NCBI GenBank assembly: GCA_041396585.1
Contig: JAWKYG010000006.1
Coordinates: 186,001 to 250,000, forward strand
Direction of reading: 5' to 3'
Origin: JAUIAI01 sp041396585
Lineage (GTDB): Bacteria > Pseudomonadota > Gammaproteobacteria > Burkholderiales > Burkholderiaceae_E
Length of the DNA stretch: 64,000 bases
Below are positions 51,325 through 59,990 of the stretch, piece by piece; the stretch's first letter is position 1, and the number at the start of each line of letters is the position of its first letter. The translations under genes were made by a program, and so were the position numbers. Under the pieces are notes generated by a model. That model was not told the origin of the DNA. It was given only the letters and a program-made list of their open reading frames with translations, and did no database searches.

Positions 51325-52848
51325 GTGTCGCTGCAACTCAATCCCGATTTCGAAGGGACGCTAAGCGTCGTGCGCGCTGGCGACGGTCGACTCCAGGTGA
51401 GCGGCAAGCACTGCGCCAGGTTCGGATACGTGGTCGACGGCGATCAGGGTGCCTGGGTGCGCTGGGACTGGCAGGACAACACGCTGATCGTCGAGAACGA
51501 TCGATTCGGCTTCACACCGCTCTATTACGCGGCCGTGCCCAACGGCATCCATGTCGCGACCTCGATTCATGAACTGCTTGCCCTGGGCATTGATCGCAGC
51601 CTCGATGACGAGGCCTTGTCGGCCTTCCTGCGCCTGGGGCAGTACCTGGGCGATGACACGCCGTTCAAGGCGATCCGTGCGCTGGCGCCCGGAACCCGGT
51701 TGCGCTGGCACGACGGGCGCCTGAGCCTGGAGCAGCGGGTTTCGGTGCTGCCCACAGCCGGCCAGACGATCAGCCGCGATGAGGCCGTCCGCCGCTACGG
51801 CGAGCTGATGCAGGCCGCAGTGGAGCGAATGATTCCTGCGCCTGGAACACGCATGAGCGTGCCCTTGTCTGCCGGACGCGATTCGCGCCACATTCTCTAT
51901 GCACTGGTGCGCGCTGGCTGCAAGCCGGATCAGATCGTGACCGCCCGCGCGATGGCGCCACGCCCGGACACCGATGCGCAGGTGGCGTCGCAGATCGCCG
52001 CAGCACTCGGTCTGCCGCACACCATCATCGAGCAGAGCGCGGACCGCTACCGCGACGAGCGCCAGAAGAATCTGCTGACCGGCTACTTCGCCGACGAGCA
52101 TGTGCAGATGATGCCGGTGGCGCGCTGGCTGCGCGAGCATCGCATCGAGGTCACCTGGGATGGCATCGCCGGCGACATCTTCTCGTGCGGGGTCTATGAC
52201 AAGCCGGGCTTCATCGAGAGCTTCCAGCAGCCGGGCATGCGCACGATCCTGGACTCGGAGCTGGGAGACGATGGCTATCTGAATACCGTGCTGCGGCCCG
52301 ATGCCATGGCGCGCTGGCCGCGTGAAATGGCCGAACAACGCCTGCTGCGAGAGCTCGAGCGCTATCGCGACCTGCCCAATCCGATCGCGCCCTACTTTTT
52401 TCTGAACCGGGTGCGGCGCAAGCTGGCGCTGAGCCCTTTCGGCATGCTCGATCGCGGCACCCATGTGCTGGCGCCCTATCTCGATCACGATCTGTTCGAC
52501 ACCTTGATCGGCCTGCCGTTCTCCTATTTCACGGGGCGGCTTTTCCACAGCGAGGCGATCGACGCCTTCTACCCGGAACTCCCCAGGTTCCCGTACACAT
52601 CGGTTCACGAGGGCTTCATTCCCGAGCGGCGCGACAGGATCTGGAACTTCGTCTACCAGCTGGCGCGCGATGCGCTCGATGGTGGCGCATCCCAGGGCCG
52701 GCCGAGCGTCACGCGACGCTCCTTGCTGGCGCGACTGAGCAAGGCAGTCGTGTCACGCGACTACGGCACCCGGGTGCCACAGCTCTTCGGGCGACTCGTG
52801 GTGCTGATGCACCTCGAATCCGAACTGACAAGCGAGGTGCGCTCTTGA
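51325..52848 (+). CDS. Asparagine synthase-like protein of the EPS cluster
   Basis: 507 aa from GTG 51325, chosen for its RBS (GGAG, 5 bp spacing) over a TTG at 51277. The N-terminal part resembles the class II amidotransferase fold of AsnB (DRFGFTPLYYA; TSIHELLAL) but lacks the Cys nucleophile that normally follows the initiator Met. The C-terminal Asn_synthase domain has the ATP-pyrophosphatase loop as PLSAGRDSRHIL (usually S-G-G-x-D-S). It may amidate or ligate an amino group onto an EPS sugar, using ammonia or another donor. The real reaction is unknown. The stop overlaps the next ATG. Confidence 0.75.
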   Translation: MSLQLNPDFEGTLSVVRAGDGRLQVSGKHCARFGYVVDGDQGAWVRWDWQDNTLIVENDRFGFTPLYYAAVPNGIHVATSIHELLALGIDRSLDDEALSAFLRLGQYLGDDTPFKAIRALAPGTRLRWHDGRLSLEQRVSVLPTAGQTISRDEAVRRYGELMQAAVERMIPAPGTRMSVPLSAGRDSRHILYALVRAGCKPDQIVTARAMAPRPDTDAQVASQIAAALGLPHTIIEQSADRYRDERQKNLLTGYFADEHVQMMPVARWLREHRIEVTWDGIAGDIFSCGVYDKPGFIESFQQPGMRTILDSELGDDGYLNTVLRPDAMARWPREMAEQRLLRELERYRDLPNPIAPYFFLNRVRRKLALSPFGMLDRGTHVLAPYLDHDLFDTLIGLPFSYFTGRLFHSEAIDAFYPELPRFPYTSVHEGFIPERRDRIWNFVYQLARDALDGGASQGRPSVTRRSLLARLSKAVVSRDYGTRVPQLFGRLVVLMHLESELTSEVRS

Positions 52849-53897
52849 TGCACGAAAACAGCCTCATGGATTCGCCAACCGGCGGCGCCCCTTGCAAGGG
52901 ACCTGGCATGGGTGCAGCACCCTCTGCGGCACCGATGCCGGCGGGGCTGAGCCACTGGCCGACGATCTCGGTCGTGATGCCGGTGTATAACGGTGCCGAG
53001 ACAATCGCCGAATCGATACGCTCGGCCTTGGACCAGAGCGTGCCGGTGCACGAGATCATCGTCGTCGATGACGGCTCCACGGATGGCACGATCGAGCAGG
53101 TGCAGCAGTTCGGTGATCGCGTGCGCATCATCCGGCAGAACCGGGGCGGCAACGCCAGCGCCCGCAACCAGGGTGTCGAGGCAGCCACGGGTGAATGGAT
53201 CGCGGTGCTGGATGCCGATGACATCTGGGCGGCGAACAAGCTCGAAAGGCAGGTCCGGCTGTGCGAGAAGGCAGATGTCATCTACAGCGCGACCCGCAAC
53301 TTCGGAGACTGCAGCTATGTGGGCGACACCACGAGTATCGCCGCTCAGTGTCAGCCCGAAGATCCCTTGCGCGCGCTGCTGATCGACAACTACATCACCC
53401 ATTCCAGCGTGCTGATGCGCCGCCGGGCCGCGCTCGCGGTCGGCAACTACGACGCCTCTCTCAAGACCGCCTGCGACTGGGATCTCTGGTTGCGTCTGGC
53501 CGATGCCGGCTATCGCTTCGCGGGGGTGCCCGAAGTGCTGGTCTACTACCGCTGGATGCAGGGCACGACATCGCGACGCAATCACGGCCTCAATACACGC
53601 AACCGCCTGCGGGTGGTCAAGCGGGCCGTCGAACGTTCGGGCATCAAGCGCATCGGCATTCACACCTTGCGCCTGGCCTTACATAGTGTGTGCCGCACCT
53701 CGGCCTGGTTCGCGGCCAGCGATCAACCCTGGTTCGCATTACGGTGGTATCTGATCGCGCAGGTCTTTCGCCCGACCAACTATGCCACCTGGCGCGAGCT
53801 CGCCGCCATGTTGCTGCGCCCGTTGGTCGATCCGCTTCGCGGATCGTCCAGCGCCTCCAGTGGCGCCTCCGGCTCCACCGGCAACGGCGCTCCGTAG
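52848..53897 (+). CDS. Glycosyltransferase family 2
   Basis: 349 aa from ATG 52848, overlapping the previous stop (TGATG). After about 40 polar residues comes the GT-A domain: ISVVMPVYNGAETIAESIRS, IIVVDDGSTDGT, NRGGNASARNQGV and VLDADDIW, with DWDLWLRLADAG at the acid/base region. It adds a sugar to the region C repeat unit. The last 118 bp lie opposite the 3' end of the minus-strand GT4 gene. The low-complexity tail (SSSASSGASGSTGNGAP) may therefore be shaped by the overlap rather than by function. Confidence 0.87.
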   Translation: MHENSLMDSPTGGAPCKGPGMGAAPSAAPMPAGLSHWPTISVVMPVYNGAETIAESIRSALDQSVPVHEIIVVDDGSTDGTIEQVQQFGDRVRIIRQNRGGNASARNQGVEAATGEWIAVLDADDIWAANKLERQVRLCEKADVIYSATRNFGDCSYVGDTTSIAAQCQPEDPLRALLIDNYITHSSVLMRRRAALAVGNYDASLKTACDWDLWLRLADAGYRFAGVPEVLVYYRWMQGTTSRRNHGLNTRNRLRVVKRAVERSGIKRIGIHTLRLALHSVCRTSAWFAASDQPWFALRWYLIAQVFRPTNYATWRELAAMLLRPLVDPLRGSSSASSGASGSTGNGAP

Positions 53898-55123
53898 ACC
53901 GAGTCGCGCAGCGCCATTCCGCGATCGAGCCACCGATACGCGGCGCTGGCGAGCATGAAGCTCTCCTGCTGGCGTCGATCGAGATCGGCGGTATCGTCGA
54001 TCGCGGCCAGGATGGCCCTGGCCAGCCCTTCGCAATCGTCGGCCAGGATCATGCGGGACCGGAGCTCGTCGGGCATGCCGGCCACCGCGGCGGCGATGCT
54101 CGCCACCGGCATCCGTGAGAACAGGTAATCGAGCAGCTTGAGCTTGAAGCCGCCCCCGATCAGCTCGGGCACCACGGCCAGACGCGCGCGGGCGAAAATG
54201 CTCGAGGGGTCGTCCACGAAGCCGTGCAGCGTGGTGGCCTTGAGCCTGGGTTCGAGCGCCGAGCGCAGGCCGTCGGGCACCTTGCCGACCACATCGAAGT
54301 GCACGCCGGCCGCGGCGAACAGCGGATCGGCGGCGGCCAGGAACTGACGAAGATTTTCCTGTTTGATGGCCCAGTCGAAGGATCCCACCATCGCCACCCG
54401 CCGGGGGGTGTCGTCGTCGATCGTGCGTGCGCCGACCACGCGCCCGTCGTAACCCGGTGTGATCACCACCGGCGCGCGCTCGGCACCATCGGCCGTGAAG
54501 GCACGTGCATCTTCATGCGTGATGCAGGCGATCGTGTCGACTGTGTGCACGAGTCGGCGCTCGAGCCGTGCGACCTTGGCGGCATTGCGACGCACGACCA
54601 GCCGGCGCAACCAGGAGCCGCCGGCATGAGCGGCCATGTCGGCCCAGACCTTGGTTTCATGGTTGTGCGCCAGATAGATCAGCTTGGGCATGTCCAGATC
54701 GCGCGCATGCAGCCGCGCGCAGGCCTCGGCAACCAGATCAAGCGCCCAGCCGCTGCCAAGCTGATCGAAGACAATCGCATCGAATCGCTGCGCGACCAGA
54801 ACGCGCTCTAGCTGCGCTCGCGCATCGCCGGTATCGTGGATCCCGGCGGTGACCGGGTGCTGGCCGGTCAGCGCCACCCAGTGGGGCGAGCGGGTCCCGC
54901 CCGTGATCGACTGCCAGCAGATGAGCGGATGACGCGGGCCGATCTCGCGCCCGGGCCCGGCATGAGCGAGCACGCGCAGCTTGATGCCGGCGTCTGCAAC
55001 CGCGCGCACCAGTCCGGACGAATAGACCCGGTCACCGGAAACCACCGGCCAGGGCATCTCGCGCATGATCCAGAGCCAGGGACGGCGACCGGCGATCATC
55101 GGGGGGCTGGTGTCATGTCCCAT
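53780..55123 (-). CDS. Glycosyltransferase family 4
   Basis: 447 aa. A GT-B protein: the N-terminal domain begins RRPWLWIMREMPWPVVSGDR (sugar-transferase start with S-G-D), with YLAHNHETKVW near 145. The C-terminal domain has MVGSFDWAIKQENLRQFL, VVGKVPDGL and the donor-site stretch AVVPELIGGGFKLKLLDYL. It resembles Stp1/TIGR03087-like transferases of EPS clusters. It is the last gene of the minus-strand operon (24 bp after wzx), and its 3' end overlaps the plus-strand GT2. The sugar is unknown. Confidence 0.82.
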   Translation of the reverse strand: MGHDTSPPMIAGRRPWLWIMREMPWPVVSGDRVYSSGLVRAVADAGIKLRVLAHAGPGREIGPRHPLICWQSITGGTRSPHWVALTGQHPVTAGIHDTGDARAQLERVLVAQRFDAIVFDQLGSGWALDLVAEACARLHARDLDMPKLIYLAHNHETKVWADMAAHAGGSWLRRLVVRRNAAKVARLERRLVHTVDTIACITHEDARAFTADGAERAPVVITPGYDGRVVGARTIDDDTPRRVAMVGSFDWAIKQENLRQFLAAADPLFAAAGVHFDVVGKVPDGLRSALEPRLKATTLHGFVDDPSSIFARARLAVVPELIGGGFKLKLLDYLFSRMPVASIAAAVAGMPDELRSRMILADDCEGLARAILAAIDDTADLDRRQQESFMLASAAYRWLDRGMALRDSVYGAPLPVEPEAPLEALDDPRSGSTNGRSNMAASSRQVA

Positions 55124-55147
55124 AGGTATCCTGACGTTCGTTCGAGT

Positions 55148-56572
55148 TCACGCATGGATGGATGTGCGCCACGCCAGCTCGCGCCGAAACAGCCAGGCGC
55201 CGCCGAGCAGCATCACGATCGAGAACAAGCCGGTCGACCAGAGCACGAGGGCGATGCCCGTGGCATCGAGCCCACCCAGCCGGGTCAGCCACCAGGCGAT
55301 GGCGAACACGCCCAGAACCGCAGCGAGATCGGCCAACAGGCCGATCCGGGACATCTGCAGGGTTCGTGCGAGCAGTTCGACCGCCACCGGCAACAGCAAT
55401 AGCTGGGCAACGCCGATCGCCACGACCAGCGAGGCGATTCCATCGCCGGCGAACAGGCCGATCGCAGCCAGCTGGAACAGCGAGGCACCGACGGCCAGCC
55501 AGCTGGCGCGGGTGGCCGCACCCACCGACACCAGGGCATGCACGGCCGTCGAGATCAGCGCGCCGGCGCTGGCGAACAAGGCGAGCGTACGCAGCGGCTC
55601 GGCGGCGGCGGCCATGGTCTGGCCGAAGACCAGGGGCACCAACCATGGCGCCAGCAACGCGAGCGCGCCGAACGCGAGCAGACAGACGAAGCCCGTGAGG
55701 CGCATCGCGCGGCGCACGCCATCGAGCAGGCGCGCACGATCATGTTGCAGACGCGAGAGCACGGCCATCGCGATCTCGCCGATCGAGAACTGGGTCACCA
55801 TCTGGCCCGCCTGAATCACGCGGGTGATCAAAAAGTAGATTCCGATGTCGTGATTGCCCAGGAACAGACCGAGCACCACCGCGTCCAGACGCCGGGCGGC
55901 CTGGGTGGCGAACTGCCCCGCCATCACCGGCCGGGCCACCGCCCACAGCGGACGCAGTGCCAGGCGGTCCATGCGCATTCGCCAGGGCTTGAACGGACAG
56001 GCTCGCACCAGCATCACGAGGCCGACGGCCGCAACCGTCAGCTGCTGCGTGACCAACGCCCAAAACCCCATCCCGGACCAGGCCATGCCCAGGGCCACCA
56101 TGCCGCCCACGCTGGTTGCGGTCAGGGTGCGGATCGCGATCGCGCGCAACTCGAGTTCGCGCCGCAGCAGCGCATGCAGCGGAAAGCTCAGGCCCTGCAG
56201 AAGCAGGACGTTGACCAGTGACAGGAAAACGCGCGGAAACTCCGGGCGCTCCAGCAGCCAGGCCAGCGGCCACGCGATCAACCAGGAGAATCCCACCAGG
56301 GCGACCGCCAATGCGGCACTGGCGGCCATCGCCGCGCGAATCATGCTCTCGTCGACCCGGTCGCGCTGAATCAGGGCCTCGGGCAGACCGAACTGCAGCA
56401 GACATTGCAGGGTGAGCACGATCGAACTGGCCAGCGCCACCAGCCCGAAATCTTCCGGCACCAGCAAACGCGCCAGCATCACGAACATCAGAAACGACAT
56501 GCCCTCGCTGCCGGCGGTCTCGATCGCGCGCCAGATCGCGCCGCGCGAGGTCTTTCTGGCCAGTTCGCTCAT
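55148..56572 (-). CDS. Wzx-type flippase (MOP superfamily), second copy
   Basis: 474 aa. Twelve or more hydrophobic helices; the start SELARKTSRGAIWRAIETAG and MLARLLVPEDFGLVALASSI are typical of the WzxC-like lipopolysaccharide biosynthesis branch. It differs clearly from the flippase at 23014. It flips the region C repeat unit across the inner membrane. Its ATG overlaps the GH16 stop by 4 bp, in a chain of coupled genes (epsF-epsG-GH16-wzx-GT4). Confidence 0.88.
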   Translation of the reverse strand: MSELARKTSRGAIWRAIETAGSEGMSFLMFVMLARLLVPEDFGLVALASSIVLTLQCLLQFGLPEALIQRDRVDESMIRAAMAASAALAVALVGFSWLIAWPLAWLLERPEFPRVFLSLVNVLLLQGLSFPLHALLRRELELRAIAIRTLTATSVGGMVALGMAWSGMGFWALVTQQLTVAAVGLVMLVRACPFKPWRMRMDRLALRPLWAVARPVMAGQFATQAARRLDAVVLGLFLGNHDIGIYFLITRVIQAGQMVTQFSIGEIAMAVLSRLQHDRARLLDGVRRAMRLTGFVCLLAFGALALLAPWLVPLVFGQTMAAAAEPLRTLALFASAGALISTAVHALVSVGAATRASWLAVGASLFQLAAIGLFAGDGIASLVVAIGVAQLLLLPVAVELLARTLQMSRIGLLADLAAVLGVFAIAWWLTRLGGLDATGIALVLWSTGLFSIVMLLGGAWLFRRELAWRTSIHA

Positions 56573-57492
56573 CGGCGCTCGAATGCCCGGATATAGTCGA
56601 TCTCGAACCGACCTGGAAACGGGGTGCTGGCATCCGGATCCGGGATCCAGCCCGGATCGTGACTGCCCAGGGCGAGATTGGCCAGCAGATACATGGGTTC
56701 GTGCACACCATGATCACGCACCGACCACAGCCGCCGGCCATCGACGATGAAGCGGATCTCGCGCTCGGTCCACTCGCAGGCGAACACCTGCCAGCCGTCG
56801 GCCGCCACAGGCGCATGCAGCCAGCCGCTGCCTCGGCCGGCGCGGTCACCCGGCTTACGCACGCTGAAGTGCAACATGCCCGGCCGATCACCACTGGCCT
56901 CCATGATGTCGATCTCGGGCGGCCAGGTGTCACGCACCGGCAACATCCAGAAGGCCGGCCAGAACCCCCGCCCGCGAGGCAGACGGGCGCGCATCTCGAA
57001 GTAACCGTAGCGTTGCGCATGAGCGCGCTCGCTGCTGATGCAGCCCGAGCTGTAGCCCATGCCGTGCAGCGCCGCGCGCTGCGCCGCGTCGGCCAGTGGT
57101 CGGGCGATCAGGCTCAATGACGAGCCATCGAGCTCGAACGGCTCGATCCCCAGCGGGCGGCCGGCCAGCCCCGCATAGGCACGATCGACGTAGATCTGTT
57201 TTTCCTGATTGATGATGTCCTTGCGCGGCTGGCGCATCCGGCTTCGCCAGGCGGGCCGGCCGGGGACTGATGCGATCCCGTCCTCGTTGAACCGGCTCAG
57301 ATCGCGATCATCGAACTCATCGACGAAGCTGGCCTGGTAGCGCGCGCTCAGCACAGCGGGCGCGACCGGCCGGGCAATGCCTTGGCGAGCCAGCGGCGTA
57401 TCGGCGTGCGCCAGCGACGGCCCGATGCCAAGCATGCCCACAGCCCGCAGCCAGCGTCGCCGGGATGCCGCATAACCGTGCGCGGGATTCAT
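56569..57492 (-). CDS. Glycoside hydrolase family 16 (EPS lyase/hydrolase, ExoK-like)
   Basis: 307 aa. The N-terminus SRRRWLRAVGMLGIGPSLAHA looks like a Tat-type or Sec signal. The GH16 jelly-roll has the catalytic signature EIDIME (about residue 195; two Glu as nucleophile and acid/base), preceded by YGYFEMRARLPRGRGFWPAF and followed by VFACEWTEREIRFIVDGR. Such enzymes cut beta-1,3/1,4-linked glucans or galactans. Those inside EPS clusters usually trim the polymer or control its length. The stop and start overlap the flanking genes by 4 bp. Confidence 0.9.
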   Translation of the reverse strand: MNPAHGYAASRRRWLRAVGMLGIGPSLAHADTPLARQGIARPVAPAVLSARYQASFVDEFDDRDLSRFNEDGIASVPGRPAWRSRMRQPRKDIINQEKQIYVDRAYAGLAGRPLGIEPFELDGSSLSLIARPLADAAQRAALHGMGYSSGCISSERAHAQRYGYFEMRARLPRGRGFWPAFWMLPVRDTWPPEIDIMEASGDRPGMLHFSVRKPGDRAGRGSGWLHAPVAADGWQVFACEWTEREIRFIVDGRRLWSVRDHGVHEPMYLLANLALGSHDPGWIPDPDASTPFPGRFEIDYIRAFERR

Positions 57493-58421
57493 CCGTCGTT
57501 ATAGACCACGCCCGGTACATGCACGCCGCTGGCAAGCAGGTCCTGACCCAGTCTGCGCAGAGGTTCGACCGCCGTCTGGTGGCTGCGCGCAACGATGATC
57601 GCGGCGCCGGCGACATCGGCCACCAGTTGGCCGTCGGCCGATTCACAGGCCGCACCGGTATCGATGATGATCATCGAGAAACGAGGGCTGAGATGCGCGA
57701 GCAGGCGTGCGAACACCGGCGTGCCGAGCAGCTCGGACGGATTCGGCGGGCGCGGCCCGGACGGCAGCACCGACAGGCCGGGCAGACCGGTGATCGACTT
57801 GATCGGCCGCTTGCTGCTGCGCCCGGCGAGGATGCCCGCCAGGCCGCGGCTGCGCGGCATCCGAAACAGCTTCTGAACCTGACCGCGACGAAGATCGGCA
57901 TCGATCAGCAGCACGCGATCGCCGCGCTGCGCGAACACGGCCGCCAGATTCGCCGCCACATGGGTGCGTCCCTCGCCGTGGCCGACACCACAGACCGCAA
58001 GACAACGCCGGTGCGGTGCATTGAACCACTCGCGCGACAGGCGCCGGCGCAATCCACGCAGCTGCTCGACGAAGGGATGACTCGGCCGGTGGGCCGCCAC
58101 CATCGTCGGTGACAGCGACCGGGTCAGATCGGCAGACAGGAACGGCGCATTGAACTGCGCAGCGATCCCTTCATCGAGCTGGGCGCTGGTCACCAGCCCC
58201 ATGTCGCGCGCGATCTCGCCGAACAGGCGTTCGTCCGCATCCTGGCGCTCGAGCACCGCATGCACCTCGGTGGGGGTCATCGCGCCCATGCTGACCAGCA
58301 TGGCGCCGATCGCGTGGCGATCCTCGTCGACCACCTTCGCCAACTCGCCGTCGGCGCTTTCATGGATCACGGTAACCGGGTGATCACCGCGATCGGGGTC
58401 GACTCGCTCTTCGATCTTCAT
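57489..58421 (-). CDS. epsG: EpsG-type chain-length kinase/ATPase
   Basis: 310 aa from ATG 58421 (RBS GGAGAA 4 bp upstream); an ATG at 58433 is possible. An N-terminal helical module (IGAMLVSMGAMTPTEVHAVL, FGEIARDMGLVTSAQLDEGI) as in EpsG proteins precedes the CpsD/BY-kinase-like ATPase: Walker A GHGEGRTH with Arg where Lys is usual, A' LLIDADLRRG and Walker B SMIIIDTGAA. It has no Tyr-rich tail. The Arg-type P-loop is seen in the EpsG family. It is the partner of EpsF, 61 bp upstream, in EPS length control. The C-terminus overlaps the GH16 start. Confidence 0.85.
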   Translation of the reverse strand: MKIEERVDPDRGDHPVTVIHESADGELAKVVDEDRHAIGAMLVSMGAMTPTEVHAVLERQDADERLFGEIARDMGLVTSAQLDEGIAAQFNAPFLSADLTRSLSPTMVAAHRPSHPFVEQLRGLRRRLSREWFNAPHRRCLAVCGVGHGEGRTHVAANLAAVFAQRGDRVLLIDADLRRGQVQKLFRMPRSRGLAGILAGRSSKRPIKSITGLPGLSVLPSGPRPPNPSELLGTPVFARLLAHLSPRFSMIIIDTGAACESADGQLVADVAGAAIIVARSHQTAVEPLRRLGQDLLASGVHVPGVVYNDG

Positions 58422-58482
58422 CGGGTTCTCCATGGCGATGCGCTGCCCGAGACGGAAACCGGCGTCACGCCGTCGCACGCAT

Positions 58483-59913
58483 TCATGCCGGGCGCTTGCC
58501 GGGCAGGCGGACCAGGTCCACCAGAGCCGGCAGAGATCGCACGGCCCGGCCGCGGCTGCGCGCCCCGGGCTTGCCGGCCCGCGAGGACGGCAAGGTCGTG
58601 AGGACGGGCAAACCGAGGGTCTCGTCGATGACCTGCGCCGAGCGCACCATGGGTCGTGAGGACTCGCGGGCCAGGGCCGATGCGATCCCGACCAGCGCGC
58701 CCAGGACCAGGCCGACCACCAGATTCAGCGCCGGTTTGGGTGAATCCGGCTTGATCGGCGCGACCGCCGGCGTGAGCACCGACACATTGGTCTGGCGCAG
58801 CGTGCTCTCCAGCGCGGAGACCGCGCTGCGCTGAGCCACCAGCTCATACGCCTTCTGGGCCGCCTGCTCATCATTGCGCAGCAGATCGATCTGATCGCGA
58901 TGCGTCTTCAGCGACAACACCTTGTCGCGCTGGGCGGCGAACTCGCGCTCGAGCGTGGCCACCTGCTCCTGAGACACCTTGTCGGCCACCTGCACGCTGC
59001 CGCGGCGGCGCTCGGTTTCCTGACGCAGCTGGCGGCTCAGGCTGTTCACCTGGGCCTGCTGTGCGCGGTACTGCGGATGCGCACTGCCCAGGCGCCCCTG
59101 GATCGCCGTGAACTCGGCCTGCGCGGCTGCGAGCCGGTCGCGCAGCTTCTGCACCACCGGGTCGGCGAGCACCTCCGGCAGGCTCTCCTGCCCCTGGCTG
59201 CCGCGGGCCCGTGCCCCGGCCGCCTGACTTTGCACCGCGGCCAGCTGTCGCGACAGTTCGGCCAGGCGCTCATTCTCCACATCGAAGGTGTTCTCGACCT
59301 CGAGCACCCCGTGCCGCATCTGGTACTCGGACAATCGCTGCTTGGCGGCCGCCAGCCGCTGCATGGCCGTTTCGACACCGGCGGCGAAGAACTCGGCATT
59401 GGCCCGCGCCGGATCGGAGCGCAGCGCCAGCGCGGTCTGCAGATACGCATCGACGAACGCATTGGCCAGCGCCGCGGCCTCCTGCGGTGTGTTGGCGCGC
59501 ATGCTCACGCGCACCAGGTTGCCCTTCGCATCCGCTTGCACATCGAGATCTTCGAGCAGCTGATTGGCCAGCCAGTTGACCAGCTGGCCGTGCCCGCCCG
59601 TCGCCTTGCGCCATTGCGCCTGCGCGTCCGGATCCCGCTCCAGGCCGCGCGCGCGCACCACGGCTTCGGCCACGCGCAGGCTGGCGATCAGATCGGCCTG
59701 CGTGCTGACCTGGGCCGCCAGCGCCGCATGCGGGGCAGTGGCGCCGGACACCGCATCCGGGGCGCCGAGATCGACATAGACCTCGGCGGTGGCGCGCCAG
59801 CTCTTGGGCAGCACCAGCGTGGCGACCAGCGCAATGGCCAGGCCGGCCAGGGCGGCGCCGGCGACCAGCCGATAGCGGGCCAGCAGGATTTGCAGGATCT
59901 GAGGCAGGCTCAT
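58483..59913 (-). CDS. epsF: EpsF-type chain-length determinant (Wzz family)
   Basis: 476 aa. First TM near 18-36, Wzz domain with LPKSWRATAEVYVDLGAPD and LVRVSMRANTPQEAAALANA, long Gln/Glu/Ala-rich coiled coil (about 180-385), then the periplasmic end PIKPDSPKPALNLVVGLVLG with the second TM (about 400-420) and a basic C-terminus. It matches EpsF/GumC-like PCP proteins that couple polymerisation to export. No kinase domain is attached; EpsG follows as a separate gene. This contrasts with the fused kinase at 20765. Confidence 0.88.
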   Translation of the reverse strand: MSLPQILQILLARYRLVAGAALAGLAIALVATLVLPKSWRATAEVYVDLGAPDAVSGATAPHAALAAQVSTQADLIASLRVAEAVVRARGLERDPDAQAQWRKATGGHGQLVNWLANQLLEDLDVQADAKGNLVRVSMRANTPQEAAALANAFVDAYLQTALALRSDPARANAEFFAAGVETAMQRLAAAKQRLSEYQMRHGVLEVENTFDVENERLAELSRQLAAVQSQAAGARARGSQGQESLPEVLADPVVQKLRDRLAAAQAEFTAIQGRLGSAHPQYRAQQAQVNSLSRQLRQETERRRGSVQVADKVSQEQVATLEREFAAQRDKVLSLKTHRDQIDLLRNDEQAAQKAYELVAQRSAVSALESTLRQTNVSVLTPAVAPIKPDSPKPALNLVVGLVLGALVGIASALARESSRPMVRSAQVIDETLGLPVLTTLPSSRAGKPGARSRGRAVRSLPALVDLVRLPGKRPA

Positions 59914-59990
59914 TGTTCACCCTCGGCTTCGATGGCGACATCTGCCCCGCGCGGGGACACCATGGCGCAATGGATCATGATTGCCCAGGG

